Assembly: GCF_009762325.1 (NCBI RefSeq)
Contig: NZ_CP034348.1
Span: 626,501 to 690,500 of the forward strand
Length of the DNA: 64,000 nt
From: Roseovarius faecimaris
GTDB lineage: Bacteria > Pseudomonadota > Alphaproteobacteria > Rhodobacterales > Rhodobacteraceae
Direction of reading: 5' to 3'
A model generated the notes under the pieces. It saw only the letters and a program-made list of their open reading frames with translations. It ran no database searches and was not told where the DNA came from. The position numbers and the translations under genes are program-made. Shown piece by piece: positions 27,894 to 37,113 of the stretch. The stretch's first letter is position 1. Each line of letters opens with the position of its first letter.

Positions 27894-28769
27894 CTATCGC
27901 AACCGGCCGATCGCATAGGTTGGCGACATGTTTTCCTTTTGGAGATAGGTGCTTAGCGCATCCGGGTCCGGTTGGTGCGACGTTTTGGTCTCTCCGGCGG
28001 CCAACCCGCCGGTGATGAAAAGAGAATCGATATCCTCGCCCATGGCCCCGCGCACATCCGTGCCGATGCCGTCGCCGATGGCCAGCGTGCGCGCGGGATC
28101 GAGCGTTTTGCCGAGGGCGGCCACGCGGCGGCGGGCGAGGTCATAGATCGGCGGGTGCGGCTTGCCGAAGTAAAGGCTTTGCCCGCCCATTTCGGTATAA
28201 AGCCGGGCGAGGGCCCCGGCGCACCATTCGCGGGTTTCGCCCCGGTCCACCACGATATCCGGGTTGGCGCAGAGCAGTTTCAGGCCCATCTGTTTGGCAT
28301 AGAGGAAATCGGCGCGATTCTCGTCCGGGTCGGCCAGCGGATCAAACGGCCCGCAGCAGACAATGCCCTCGGCCTCGCGCAAAGGCACACGCGCGATCTC
28401 GACCGGATCGTCGATGATCGAGAGCGGCTCGAAAAAGCCCGCATCGCGCTGCCATTCGCCCATGAACCAGACCTTTTGCCCAACGGCGCCCCGGAACATG
28501 GCGGCGCGGGCGCTGTCGCCGGAGGTGGCGATCGCATCCCAGCAATCCTCTGGCACGCCGAACTGCGCAAGCTGCGCCTCGACCCCGGTGCGCGGCTTGG
28601 GCGAGTTGGTCAGCAGCACCGAGAGCCCGCCACCTGCACGATAGGCCTGAAGGGCGGCCACGGCTTCGGGATAGGCCCGCACACCGTTATGCACACAGCC
28701 CCAGAGATCGACGAGCAGCACGTCGTAGCGGCTGGAAATGTCGGCAAGGGACGAGATGATCTGGGTCAT
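27894..28769 (-). CDS. TIGR01459-type HAD hydrolase
   Basis: The 291-residue class IIA HAD phosphatase (NagD-like) has the first Asp motif LLVDLWGCVHNG, the second motif LLTNSPKPR and the last motif ALGKTL...AIGDGIGTDVRGA. Physiological substrate unknown. It is the first gene of a minus-strand tandem with maoC and the ribF unit, but gaps of about 100 bases suggest separate promoters. Standard length. Confidence 0.9.
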   Translation of the reverse strand: MTQIISSLADISSRYDVLLVDLWGCVHNGVRAYPEAVAALQAYRAGGGLSVLLTNSPKPRTGVEAQLAQFGVPEDCWDAIATSGDSARAAMFRGAVGQKVWFMGEWQRDAGFFEPLSIIDDPVEIARVPLREAEGIVCCGPFDPLADPDENRADFLYAKQMGLKLLCANPDIVVDRGETREWCAGALARLYTEMGGQSLYFGKPHPPIYDLARRRVAALGKTLDPARTLAIGDGIGTDVRGAMGEDIDSLFITGGLAAGETKTSHQPDPDALSTYLQKENMSPTYAIGRLR

Positions 28770-28830
28770 GGGGCCTCCGGTCTGTCAGGTGCGCCAGATA
28801 TGGCAGCGCAGGCCATGAAAGGCCAGAGGC

Positions 28831-29643
28831 TCAGCCGAGCCAGTCGAAATGGGGTTCGACCGATTTGCGCCAGCTCAGGTGGCACTGACGCTCGAAACTG
28901 GCCGCGCCCTGGACGAGGTGCAACAGCCCCGAGCGCAGATCATGCGTGACCAGCCCGCGCGGCAGGTAGGCCGAACCGCCATTTTCCAGCAGATGCGCCA
29001 GCGCCCAGTCGGGGTTGGAAAAGCTGACGGCGGCGGTGTCGTCCCCCGGCCAGGCGGCGGCATGTTCGGAGCGGAAGCCGGGCCCGTAATCGACAAAGAC
29101 ATAATCGGGATCCCAGGGCATCGCGCCGCGCGGCAGGGTGGCCACCTCGATCAGCGCCTCGCGGGCAAAGGGCCGGTGGGCCATATCCGGGCCGGTCAGG
29201 GGCTCGGGCAGAAGTGCTGCGTCGCTCATGCCAGATTGCAGCCATCGGCGTGCATCCGCGGCCCCGCCGGTCCAGATATCGAAGGCGGTGTCGGGGTGGG
29301 TGTCGCGCAGGCTGTCGATCCAGGGCGCCCCCTGGCTGGACCAGAGCGACGGGTCGCAGACAAGGGAAAACATGGTTGTCACACCTTTGGGCAGGCTGGC
29401 CTGGGCGCGGGCGTTGGCCCAGGTGCGCGTGATCAGTTCGGCCTGATCGAGAAAGGCATAGCCCGCCTTGGTCAGTGTCGCGCCCGAGCGCGCGCGGTTC
29501 AGGAGTTTCGCCCCCAGTGCCGCCTCCAACGTGTCCAGCCGCGCGGTCACGGCGGATTGTGTGATGTGCAGTTCCTGGGCGGCCCGGTTGAGGTTGCCGG
29601 TCCGGGTCACGGCGAGGAAGGTCTGGATCGCGGCGATGTTCAT
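28831..29643 (-). CDS. LysR family transcriptional regulator
   Basis: The 270-residue protein has an N-terminal winged helix (NIAAIQTFLAVTRTGNLNRAAQELHITQSAVTARLDTLE) and a periplasmic-binding-like effector domain. It is divergent from the flavin monooxygenase operon with a 102-base shared promoter region holding a dyad (29676-29700), the classic layout for a LysR regulator of that operon. Start ATG 29643 chosen because the helix-turn-helix begins there; the frame extends five codons further. Effector unknown, probably an operon substrate or intermediate. Confidence 0.92.
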   Translation of the reverse strand: MNIAAIQTFLAVTRTGNLNRAAQELHITQSAVTARLDTLEAALGAKLLNRARSGATLTKAGYAFLDQAELITRTWANARAQASLPKGVTTMFSLVCDPSLWSSQGAPWIDSLRDTHPDTAFDIWTGGAADARRWLQSGMSDAALLPEPLTGPDMAHRPFAREALIEVATLPRGAMPWDPDYVFVDYGPGFRSEHAAAWPGDDTAAVSFSNPDWALAHLLENGGSAYLPRGLVTHDLRSGLLHLVQGAASFERQCHLSWRKSVEPHFDWLG

Positions 29644-29675
29644 GGGGTTATAATGCAAAAATTGTGATCTTATAG

Positions 29676-29700
29676 ATAGATTAAATCCGATTTATTTATC
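29676..29700. promoter_or_regulatory. Candidate LysR operator
   Basis: The perfect core TAAATC-C-GATTTA (29682-29694) sits in a wider imperfect dyad (GATAGATTAAATC / GATTTATTTATC). It fits the T-N11-A shape of LysR sites and lies midway between the divergent regulator and the monooxygenase start. Confidence 0.6.
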
Positions 29701-29745
29701 TTGTTTATTTTGGCAAACTGCCCGGACCTTCAGGGAGGATGTCAG

Positions 29746-30783
29746 ATGGAATTCAGCATTCAGCTTTCGGCGGATTACCCGGACAAGGCCTATGGCGGTG
29801 ACCGGGTCTATCAGGACATGCTGGATCAGGCGGTGCTGGCCGACAAGCTGGGCTTTGACGCCGTCAGCGTGACCGAGCATCACCTGATCAATTGCCTGAT
29901 GATGCCGGCACCTTTGACCTTTGCGACCAAAATTGCGGCGATGACCAAGCGGATCAAGATCATGACCTCGGTCGTGGTGCTGCCCTTGCACGATATGCGC
30001 GTCTATGCGGGTGAGGTGGTGGTGGCCGATATCTTCTGTGAGGGGCGGCTGATGCTGGGGGTGGGGCGCGGCGCCTTTGCCTATGAGATGGAGCGGCTGG
30101 GCGTGCCGATGGAGGAAACGCGGGAGCGGTTCGACGAGAGTCTGAATGTGTTGCAGGCGCTGCTGACGCAAGAAGAGGTCGGCTGGGACGGGGCGTATTA
30201 CCAGTTCGAGCCGATCACCATCATGCCCCGCCCGGTGCGCGATATTCAGATGATGATGGCGGTGATGAATCCCGAAGGCATTTATGCCTGCACCAAGCGG
30301 GGCTTTCACATCCAGACGACGCCGCTCTCGGGCAATCATCAGCTTTTGATGGATCAGGTGGGCGGCTTTACCCGCGCCAAGGAGGAGATGGGCGAGGAGG
30401 GCGCGCATCTGACCCTGACGCTGAGCCGGGTGGCGCATCTGGCGCGGACCCCGGCGGAGCGGCAGCGCAAGCTGGAGGTGGCGCATCGCTATTACTCCCG
30501 TTTTGACAATGTCTATACCGGGCCGGGGATTGTCGATCATGGCATGATCCGGGAATTGCCGCGCGCGCAGAGCATGGAGGAGCTTGGGACAAGCCTTTTG
30601 ATCTCGACACCGCAGGAAATGATCGACAAGCTGGCCCCCTATGCCGAACTGGGGATTGACCGCGTGATCCTGAGCCCCAATTTTGGCCTTGAGGCTGAGG
30701 AGACGTTAGACATGATTCAAGCATTTGCCGAAGAGGTGATGCCGCATTTCACCAACCGCGCGGCAGGGGTAGCGGCGCAATGA
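29746..30783 (+). CDS. LLM-class flavin-dependent monooxygenase
   Basis: The 345-residue protein is a luciferase-like TIM-barrel oxygenase (FSIQLSADYPDKAY at the start, FDAVSVTEHHL, GRLMLGVGRGAFAYEM). These enzymes use reduced FMN supplied by a separate reductase to oxygenate a substrate; here the reductase gene overlaps by 4 bases. First gene of a five-gene catabolic operon, with AGGGAGGAT as ribosome-binding site. Start 29746 chosen over an upstream frame because of that site. Substrate not evident; the amidase and tautomerase suggest a nitrogen-containing ring or amide. Confidence 0.9.
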   Translation: MEFSIQLSADYPDKAYGGDRVYQDMLDQAVLADKLGFDAVSVTEHHLINCLMMPAPLTFATKIAAMTKRIKIMTSVVVLPLHDMRVYAGEVVVADIFCEGRLMLGVGRGAFAYEMERLGVPMEETRERFDESLNVLQALLTQEEVGWDGAYYQFEPITIMPRPVRDIQMMMAVMNPEGIYACTKRGFHIQTTPLSGNHQLLMDQVGGFTRAKEEMGEEGAHLTLTLSRVAHLARTPAERQRKLEVAHRYYSRFDNVYTGPGIVDHGMIRELPRAQSMEELGTSLLISTPQEMIDKLAPYAELGIDRVILSPNFGLEAEETLDMIQAFAEEVMPHFTNRAAGVAAQ

Positions 30784-31271
30784 AGATCGCCCGCGATGCC
30801 TTTATCGCCGCGATGCGTCATGTGGCGGCCACGGTGACAGTGGTGACGACCGATGGCCCGGCGGGCAAGATGGGCGCGACGGTCAGCGCCTTTACCTCGC
30901 TGTCGGCCGATCCGCCCAGCGTGCTGGTGTGCCTGAAGGCCGATAGCCGCATTGCGATGGCGGTGCGCGACAACGGCGTGTTCTGCGTCAATGTGCTGCC
31001 GGAAACGGCCGAGGAACTGGCGCAATGCTTTGCCGGAGCGTTCGACCGCGAGCGCCCGGACCGGTTCGAGGGAATCGACTACACTCCGACGGAGGAAGGC
31101 CCGATCCTGCCGCAGGCCACGGCCTTTGCCTGTTCGCTCAACAAGTCGGTGGTCCATGGCAGCCATGCGATCTGTATCGGCGATGTCACGGGCATCTCGA
31201 ACGCGGGCGAGCGCCCGCTGACCTATATGAGCGGCGCCTTTCATGTGGTGCAGCCGAAATCCAAGTTCTGA
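30780..31271 (+). CDS. Flavin reductase (RutF/HpaC-like)
   Basis: The 163-residue FMN-binding split-barrel protein carries the signature ATVSAFTSLSADPPSVLVCL and the C-terminal GDVTGISNAGERPLTYMSG. It would reduce FMN with NAD(P)H for the preceding monooxygenase. Its start overlaps the monooxygenase stop (ATGA), so equal expression is expected. Family length is normal. Confidence 0.93.
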   Translation: MKIARDAFIAAMRHVAATVTVVTTDGPAGKMGATVSAFTSLSADPPSVLVCLKADSRIAMAVRDNGVFCVNVLPETAEELAQCFAGAFDRERPDRFEGIDYTPTEEGPILPQATAFACSLNKSVVHGSHAICIGDVTGISNAGERPLTYMSGAFHVVQPKSKF

Positions 31272-31282
31272 AAGGAAAGAGC

Positions 31283-31471
31283 ATGCCGGTCATACGGGTT
31301 GAGATGTTTGCCGGGCGCAGCGCGGAGCAGAAGCGGGCGCTGGCCAAGGAGTTGACCGAGGCGTTCATCCGCACCGCTGGCGGTAAGCCCGAGAGTGTTC
31401 AGGTCGTGCTGACCGATGTGGAAAAGGAGAACTGGGCCAGCGGTGGCGTGCTGTTCTCCGACAAGGGGTAG
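31283..31471 (+). CDS. 4-oxalocrotonate tautomerase family protein
   Basis: This 62-residue protein has Pro directly after the initiator Met (MPVIRVEMFAGRS), the catalytic base of the family once Met is removed. KRALAKELTEAF and VVLTDVEKENWASGG are typical. It would tautomerise a 2-hydroxy-dienoate or similar ketone/enol. It lies 11 bases after the reductase with GAAAGGAAAG as ribosome-binding site, and 4 bases before the hydrolase. Its presence points to ring cleavage or enol products in this pathway. Confidence 0.92.
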   Translation: MPVIRVEMFAGRSAEQKRALAKELTEAFIRTAGGKPESVQVVLTDVEKENWASGGVLFSDKG

Positions 31472-31475
31472 GGGC

Positions 31476-32249
31476 ATGGCACAGGCGCTGGACTGTGCGA
31501 TGTCGGTGGAGGGCAGCGGCCCGCCGCTGATCCTGGTGCATGGGATCGGGGCGGCACGCAACACTTGGGCGAAGCTGATGCCGGTGCTGACCCCGCATTT
31601 TACCGTGGTGAGCTATGATTTGCGCGGGCATGGGGCGTCGCCGATGCCGGACGGCGAATTTGGCCTTGATGAGCTGGTGGCCGATCTGGAGCGGGTGCGC
31701 GAACGCAGCGGCTTTGACCAGGTGCATGTGGCCGGCCATTCGCTGGGCGGGATGATCGGGCCCGCCTATGCGCGACTATATCCTGAAAGGGTCTTGTCGC
31801 TCGGGGTTCTTTCAACAGCGGCGTTCCGCACCGAGGAAGACAGCACTAAGGTCCTGGGCGTGGTGCGCGCCATGGAAGAGCGCGGCATTCCCAATATCCT
31901 GCCCACCCTGACGGATCGCTGGTTCACCGATGCGTTCATTGCCGAGCATGGCGATGTGGTAGAACGGCGACTGAAGCAGGTGATTGGCACCGATGCGGGC
32001 GTTTTCCTGAACGTGTTCCGTATCTATGCCACGGTCGAGATGTCGCCCTGGCTGCATGAGGTGGCCACGCCCGCGCTGGTGCTGACCGGGGAAAACGATG
32101 GCGGCTGTCCGCCGCGCCTGAACGAGAAGATCGCCGCCGCGATGCCGAACGCGGAGCTGGTGATCCTGCCGGAGTACAAGCATTCGCTGCTTCTGGAAGC
32201 GGGCGAGATCGTGGCGGAGCATATCAAGAGGTTCATTCACGGCCTCTGA
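31476..32249 (+). CDS. Alpha/beta hydrolase of the monooxygenase operon
   Basis: The 257-residue protein has oxyanion motif VHGIGAARNTW, nucleophile elbow AGHSLGGM, acid residue in GENDGGCPP and catalytic histidine in YKHSLLLEAG. It resembles enol-lactone and C-C bond hydrolases (PcaD/RutD-like). Start ATG 31476; translation follows the tautomerase closely. It probably hydrolyses a lactone, ester or carbamate-type intermediate. Confidence 0.9.
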   Translation: MAQALDCAMSVEGSGPPLILVHGIGAARNTWAKLMPVLTPHFTVVSYDLRGHGASPMPDGEFGLDELVADLERVRERSGFDQVHVAGHSLGGMIGPAYARLYPERVLSLGVLSTAAFRTEEDSTKVLGVVRAMEERGIPNILPTLTDRWFTDAFIAEHGDVVERRLKQVIGTDAGVFLNVFRIYATVEMSPWLHEVATPALVLTGENDGGCPPRLNEKIAAAMPNAELVILPEYKHSLLLEAGEIVAEHIKRFIHGL

Positions 32250-32261
32250 GAGGGGAAGAGT

Positions 32262-33689
32262 ATGAGCGATACCGATCTGTGTTACATGGGCGCTGCCGAG
32301 GCGGTGGCGCTGTTCAAGGCGCGCAAGCTGTCGCCGGTCGAGCTGATGCAGGCGGTCATCGCCCGCGCCGAGGCGGTAGAGCCAAAGGTCAACTGCTTTG
32401 CCGATACCTATTACGACGAGGCGATGGAGCTGGCACGCAAGGCCGAGGCGCGCTATGCCAGACCCGGCGCGCGGCTGCGCCCGCTCGAAGGGGTGCCGGT
32501 GGCCATCAAGGATGAGAACCGGATCAAGGGGAAGTGGACCAGTTCGGGGTCGCTGACCACGCCGAAGGTGCCGGACAGCTATACCTCCTACAGTGTCGAG
32601 CGCCTGATGAAGGCAGGCGGGATCGTGCATGCGCGCTCCACCGCGCCGGAATTTGCCTGCGCGGGCATCACCCATTCAAAGCTCTGGGGGGTGTCGCGCA
32701 ACCCGTGGAACACGGATTTTACCACCGGCGGCTCCTCGGGCGGGGCAGGCGGATCGCTTGCGGCGGGGACCACGACGCTGGCCAACGGGTCGGACATCTG
32801 GGGCTCGATCCGCATGCCGGCGTCCTGTTGTGGCGTGCTGGGGTTCAAACCGCCCTATGGCCGGGTGCCGGAAGATCCGCCCTTCAACCTTGACTATTAC
32901 TGCCACGAGGGGCCGATGGCGCGCAGCGTGGCGGATCTGAGGCTGATGCAGAATGTCATGGCCGGGCCGCATCCGCTGGACATCACCACGGTGCGCCCGA
33001 AGCTGAGCATCCCGGCGGAACTGAAACCGATCAAGGGCTGGAAAATCGCCTTTTCGATGGACCTTGGGTATTTCGAAGTGGACCCGGAGGTGGTGCGCAA
33101 TACCCGTGCGCTGCTTGACCGGCTGCGCGATCTGGGGGCCGAGGTGGAAGAGGTCGATCTGGGCTGGACCGAAGAGACGCTGACGGCGGCCTCGAACTAT
33201 CTCGGGCATATCTTTGGCAACATGATCGGCGGGCTGCTGCCGCGCCACCGCGAGCAGATGACCAACTATGCCCGCAGCTTTGCCGAATTTGGCCAGCGCA
33301 CCACGGCGACAGACCTGCTGACCTCGATGGAGGTCCTGAACGATATGTATGCCACGCTTGGCCCGCTTCTGGAGCGCTACAACGCGTTTATCTGCCCCAC
33401 GATGCCGCTGCCTGCGGTGCGGGCCGATTATGACCCCGGCACCGACCGGTGCGAGATCAATGGCCGCGAGGTGCACCCGGTCTGGGGCTGGACCATGACC
33501 TATCCGTTCAACATGATGAGCCGTTGCCCGGTGATGAGCGTGCCCAGCGGATTTGCCGGGAACGGCGTGCCGACGGGCGTGCAGATCGTGGGGCGGACCT
33601 ATGACGATGTGAGCGTCTTTCGAGTGGCCGCCGATCTGGAGCGGGTGCAGCCGCTTTATGGCGAGGAGGGTGCGCGGCCAAAGCTGTAG
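32262..33689 (+). CDS. Amidase-signature amidohydrolase
   Basis: This 475-residue enzyme has the complete Ser-cisSer-Lys triad: Lys83 (VAIKDEN), Ser158 (TGGSSGGAGG) and nucleophile Ser182 (GSDIWGSIRMPA). The 24-residue spacing of the two serines matches fatty acid amide hydrolase. The usual GSDTGGS is GSDIWGS here, which may alter the acyl pocket. As the last gene of the operon it would release ammonia or an amine from an amide made upstream. No signal peptide. Exact substrate unknown. Confidence 0.92.
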   Translation: MSDTDLCYMGAAEAVALFKARKLSPVELMQAVIARAEAVEPKVNCFADTYYDEAMELARKAEARYARPGARLRPLEGVPVAIKDENRIKGKWTSSGSLTTPKVPDSYTSYSVERLMKAGGIVHARSTAPEFACAGITHSKLWGVSRNPWNTDFTTGGSSGGAGGSLAAGTTTLANGSDIWGSIRMPASCCGVLGFKPPYGRVPEDPPFNLDYYCHEGPMARSVADLRLMQNVMAGPHPLDITTVRPKLSIPAELKPIKGWKIAFSMDLGYFEVDPEVVRNTRALLDRLRDLGAEVEEVDLGWTEETLTAASNYLGHIFGNMIGGLLPRHREQMTNYARSFAEFGQRTTATDLLTSMEVLNDMYATLGPLLERYNAFICPTMPLPAVRADYDPGTDRCEINGREVHPVWGWTMTYPFNMMSRCPVMSVPSGFAGNGVPTGVQIVGRTYDDVSVFRVAADLERVQPLYGEEGARPKL

Positions 33690-33742
33690 CCGAGCCTTGC
33701 GGGGGCTGCTAAGACAACCCGAAAAAGGCAAGGAGCAGCCCC

Positions 33743-34735
33743 ATGCGCCAGATCATCGTCAGCGCCCCGGAGGCGGAAATGGAGCATATCATCCGCCGGG
33801 CCGAACGGCTGGGCGCGGTGGATATCCAGGTGCATCGGGAGTTGCAGGAGGCGGACCGCATTTCGGTGCATATACTGACCGATCGCCCGACGCGTCAGGA
33901 GCTGACTGACGGGCTGCAATCGGTGCTGAACGGCGTGGAGGACTGGCGCATCACCATGCTGCCGGTGGAAACCACGATCCCGCGGCCGGACGAGGACAAG
34001 CTGCGGGAAGAGCCGAAACGCGCGGGCGGGGCCACACGCGAGGAGATCTATAACATCGTCGGTCCGCAGGCGCGCGCCGACAGCACCTATCTGATCTTCG
34101 TTGTGCTCTCGACGGTGGTGGCCGCGTTGGGGATGCTGACCGATAGCGTGGCCGTGGTGGTGGGTGCGATGGTGATCGCGCCCCTGCTCGGGCCGAACCT
34201 GGCGCTTGCGGTGGGTGTGGCGCTGGGCGATGGCGGGCTGATCGGGCGGGCGATCACGACCAACATCGTCGGTGTTGGCCTGGCCCTGGCGCTGAGCTTT
34301 GGCATCGGGCTGTGGTGGCCTGTCAACCTGCAGTCCTCGGAATTGCTGGCGCGCTCCACGGTGGGGTTCGACGGGATGGCGATTGCGCTGGCCTCGGGGG
34401 CCGCGGCGGCCCTGTCGCTGGCCACGGGCGTGTCCTCGGCGCTGGTCGGCGTGATGGTGGCGGTGGCCTTGCTGCCGCCCACGGCGGCGATCGGGCTGTT
34501 CCTGGGCGCGGGGCAGAGCACGCTGGCCATGGGGGCGGCGCTGCTTCTGGCGGTGAACGTGGTCTGCATCAACCTGTCGGCGCAGGTGGTGATGGTCGCG
34601 CGCGGGATCACACCGCGCAGCTTTTTCGAACGCAAGCGGGCGCGGCGGGCCACCTGGATCAACGGGCTGATCTGGTTTGGACTGCTGGCGGCGCTGGGCG
34701 CGCTGATGTGGTATCGCACGCCTGTAGCGGTCTAG
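33743..34735 (+). CDS. DUF389 membrane protein
   Basis: The 330-residue protein has an N-terminal soluble domain of about 100 residues (MRQIIVSAPEAEMEHI) and a membrane region of about six helices with the family motif LGMLTDSVAVVVGAMVIAPLLGP. The function is unknown. Its own ribosome-binding site (AGGAGC) lies 53 bases after the amidase stop, so it may be read through from the operon. It could be a transporter or a stress protein. Confidence 0.88.
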   Translation: MRQIIVSAPEAEMEHIIRRAERLGAVDIQVHRELQEADRISVHILTDRPTRQELTDGLQSVLNGVEDWRITMLPVETTIPRPDEDKLREEPKRAGGATREEIYNIVGPQARADSTYLIFVVLSTVVAALGMLTDSVAVVVGAMVIAPLLGPNLALAVGVALGDGGLIGRAITTNIVGVGLALALSFGIGLWWPVNLQSSELLARSTVGFDGMAIALASGAAAALSLATGVSSALVGVMVAVALLPPTAAIGLFLGAGQSTLAMGAALLLAVNVVCINLSAQVVMVARGITPRSFFERKRARRATWINGLIWFGLLAALGALMWYRTPVAV

Positions 34736-34753
34736 GCCGGTTTCTCGGAGAGG

Positions 34754-34771
34754 CCCCGGATCGGGCCGGGG
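34754..34771. terminator. Hairpin between convergent DUF389 and aroA genes
   Basis: A 6-bp stem CCCCGG/CCGGGG with a 6-base loop lies in the 45-base gap between two gene ends. No T-run follows, so termination is only a guess. Confidence 0.4.
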
Positions 34772-34780
34772 GCGTGTGCC

Positions 34781-36136
34781 TTACGATGCCGATGCGTGAC
34801 GCAGATCGGCGCCGAGGCTGGCCATCAGCGGCTCGAAGATCGGGAAGGAGGTGGCGATGGGGCTGCCGTCATCCACGCTCACCGGGTTTTGCGTGGCCAT
34901 GCCAAGCACCATGAAGGACATGGCGATCCGGTGATCGAGCCGGGCCGCACAGGTGGCCCCGCCGGGCACGTTGCCGTGGCCGAGCCCGTGCACCGTCCAC
35001 CAGTCCTCGCCCTCGTCCACGGTGATCCCGCAGGCGCGCAGGCCCGTGGCCATCGCGTCGATCCGGTCGCTTTCCTTCACGCGCAATTCCTTGACGCCGG
35101 GCATATGGGTGGGCCCGTCGGCGAAGGCGGCCACGGCGGAGAGCACCGGGTATTCGTCGATCATGGAGGCGGCGCGGTGGGGCGGCACTTCGATGCCCTT
35201 CAGGTCGGGCGAGAACCGCGCGCGCAGGTCCGCCACGGGCTCGCCGCCCTCAAGGCGTTCATTCTCGTAGGTCAGATCGGCCCCCATTTCACGCAGGGTG
35301 GTGAAAAGGCCGGACCGGGTGGGATTGAGCCCGATGCCGGGCACCAGCACGTCGGAGCCTTCGGTGATCAGCGCGGCACAGACCGGGAAGGCGGCAGAGG
35401 AGGGATCGCGCGGGACGGCGATGGTTTGCGGGCGCAGCTCGGGCTGGCCGGTGAGGGTGATCACGCGGCCCTCATTCGTATCCTCCGAGGTGATCTCGGC
35501 CCCGAAGCCCGCCAGCATGCGTTCGGAATGATCGCGGGTCGCTTCGCGTTCGATCACCACGGTCTGACCCGGCGCGTTCAGCCCCGCCAGCAGCACGGCG
35601 GATTTGACCTGAGCCGAGGGCACGGGCGTGGTGTAGCGCACCGGAACGGGGTCGGCCGCGCCGACGATGGTCATCGGCAGGCGCCCGCCGGAGCGGCCGA
35701 AGCTCTGCGCGCCGAAAAGCGCCAGCGGGTCGGTCACACGCGCCATGGGGCGGGAGTTGAGGCTGGCATCGCCGGTAAAGGCGGCGGTGATCGGGCTGGT
35801 GGCCATCGCCCCCATGATCAGCCGCACGCCGGTGCCGGAATTGCCGCAGTCGATGACCTGATCCGGTTCGGCAAAGCCGCCGACGCCGACGCCATGCACC
35901 ACCCATGTGCCATCCTGCTCGCGGGTGATTTCGGCCCCGAAGGCGCGCATCGCCTTGGCGGTATCCAGCACGTCCTCGCCTTCGAGCAGGCCGGTAACGC
36001 GGGTTTCGCCCACGGCCATCGCGCCGAGGATCAGCGAGCGGTGCGAGATGGATTTATCACCGGGTACATCCGCGATGCCGGACAGGCCGGTTACACGGTG
36101 CGAGGTCATCGGGGTTGGCGTTGCATGGGCGGACAT
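34781..36136 (-). CDS. aroA: 3-phosphoshikimate 1-carboxyvinyltransferase (EPSP synthase)
   Basis: The 451-residue enzyme transfers enolpyruvate from PEP to shikimate 3-phosphate in the aromatic pathway. The N-terminal motif is [36 protein letters not shown] and [10 protein letters not shown] contain further conserved residues. The SGTGVRL form (Gly then Val-Arg) differs from the enterobacterial GNAGTAMRP, as is usual for alphaproteobacterial (class II-like) enzymes. It is transcribed alone on the minus strand. Confidence 0.97.
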   Translation of the reverse strand: MSAHATPTPMTSHRVTGLSGIADVPGDKSISHRSLILGAMAVGETRVTGLLEGEDVLDTAKAMRAFGAEITREQDGTWVVHGVGVGGFAEPDQVIDCGNSGTGVRLIMGAMATSPITAAFTGDASLNSRPMARVTDPLALFGAQSFGRSGGRLPMTIVGAADPVPVRYTTPVPSAQVKSAVLLAGLNAPGQTVVIEREATRDHSERMLAGFGAEITSEDTNEGRVITLTGQPELRPQTIAVPRDPSSAAFPVCAALITEGSDVLVPGIGLNPTRSGLFTTLREMGADLTYENERLEGGEPVADLRARFSPDLKGIEVPPHRAASMIDEYPVLSAVAAFADGPTHMPGVKELRVKESDRIDAMATGLRACGITVDEGEDWWTVHGLGHGNVPGGATCAARLDHRIAMSFMVLGMATQNPVSVDDGSPIATSFPIFEPLMASLGADLRHASAS

Positions 36137-36380
36137 GAGGCGCGTTCCTTGGTCATTCGCAGGACTGATAGCGCAGGTGATGCGTCGCGTCCATCGGGTG
36201 ATGCGCAGAAGCGTTTCGCGCCTGCGGCGGGGCTATTTGGCCAAGAAGAAAGGACAGTCTGGTGCCTATGTGGCGTTCACCCCTCAGTCACGCAGGCGCG
36301 GCATCCGCATTGAGGACGACAGAAGCGCGCGCCTGGCGGGGCCGGGGTGATCGCCCGGCCAGCGCCGGGGCGGGATGGAT

Positions 36381-36408
36381 CAGGCGGCCAGGCTGTGGTG
36401 GCCGCCTG
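36381..36408. terminator. Strong hairpin after ridA
   Basis: A perfect 10-bp stem CAGGCGGCCA/TGGCCGCCTG with an 8-base loop lies 21 bases past the RidA gene stop on the minus strand. It has no T-run, so it may be a transcript-end stabiliser rather than a full terminator. Confidence 0.5.
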
Positions 36409-36429
36409 AAAGGGCAGAGGGGAAACGCG

Positions 36430-36819
36430 TCAGCGCGCGGTGTCACCATGTTCGAGAGCGCCCGGGGCCGGGCGCGCGGCGGCGATGACGATCACCTCGA
36501 CGGTCAGTTCGGGATGCGCCAGCTTGGCCTCGCCGCAGGCACGGGCGGGGGCGTGGCCCTCGGGCACCCAGGCATCCCAGACGCTGTTCATCTCGGCAAA
36601 ATCGGCCATGTCGGCAAGCCAGACGGTGGTTTGCAGGATGCGGGTCTTGTCGACGCCCGCTTCGGCCAGCAGCGCGTCCACTTTCTCCAGGCAGGTGCGG
36701 GTCTGATCGGCGACGCTGTCGCCGCGATTGCCGACCTGCCCTGCGAGGTAGATCGTGCCGTTGTGGATGACCATCTGGCTCATCCTTGTGGCGGTGTGAA
36801 AGCGGGCGATATCTTGCAT
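36430..36819 (-). CDS. RidA family protein
   Basis: This 129-residue YjgF/YER057c/UK114 protein carries the key arginine in PARACGEAKLAHPEL and the beta strand LTVEVIVIAAA. RidA hydrolyses reactive 2-aminoacrylate-type imines made by PLP enzymes; other subgroups act on other enamines. The gene is transcribed alone, downstream of a dyad motif at 37026. The C-terminal extension GALEHGDTAR is unremarkable. Confidence 0.9.
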   Translation of the reverse strand: MQDIARFHTATRMSQMVIHNGTIYLAGQVGNRGDSVADQTRTCLEKVDALLAEAGVDKTRILQTTVWLADMADFAEMNSVWDAWVPEGHAPARACGEAKLAHPELTVEVIVIAAARPAPGALEHGDTAR

Positions 36820-37025
36820 CGGGGTCTTCCTTGATGTGAGGGGCGGGCGGTGTCGGCCCGGGTGGCGGTATGCTTGCCCAATGGGCGCGGGCGATGCAAG
36901 GGGCTGAGTCCGGTGACTGGGTCAATCCGGACGCTCCCGGGCCAGCTGTGGGTGCCGGACAGGACCGGCAGAAGGTTTGCGTTTTGGATCAGCTTCTTGC
37001 CCGGCTTGGGCACGGGCGCAAATCC

Positions 37026-37042
37026 TGACGCAACGTCACCCT
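37026..37042 (-). promoter_or_regulatory. TGACG-N3-CGTCA motif upstream of ridA
   Basis: TGACGCAACGTCACCCT occurs here and, inverted, at 44925-44941 upstream of the RTX gene. The core is symmetric. In both cases the motif reads AGGGTGACG... towards the downstream gene, about 206 and 245 bases before its start. It is a possible operator of a shared regulator. Confidence 0.45.
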
Positions 37043-37113
37043 GTGGGCGGCATGACCCGCGGGCCCTCTCGCGGGAGGATCCGCGACGCTGAAACGTTGG
37101 TGATTCGTAGCGA

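Noticed and set aside
29746..33689. A canonical Rut pyrimidine-degradation operon.
   Set aside because: No rutB isochorismatase-type, rutC or rutE gene is present, and a tautomerase and an amidase-signature enzyme occur instead; the RidA gene at 36430 lies apart on the other strand.
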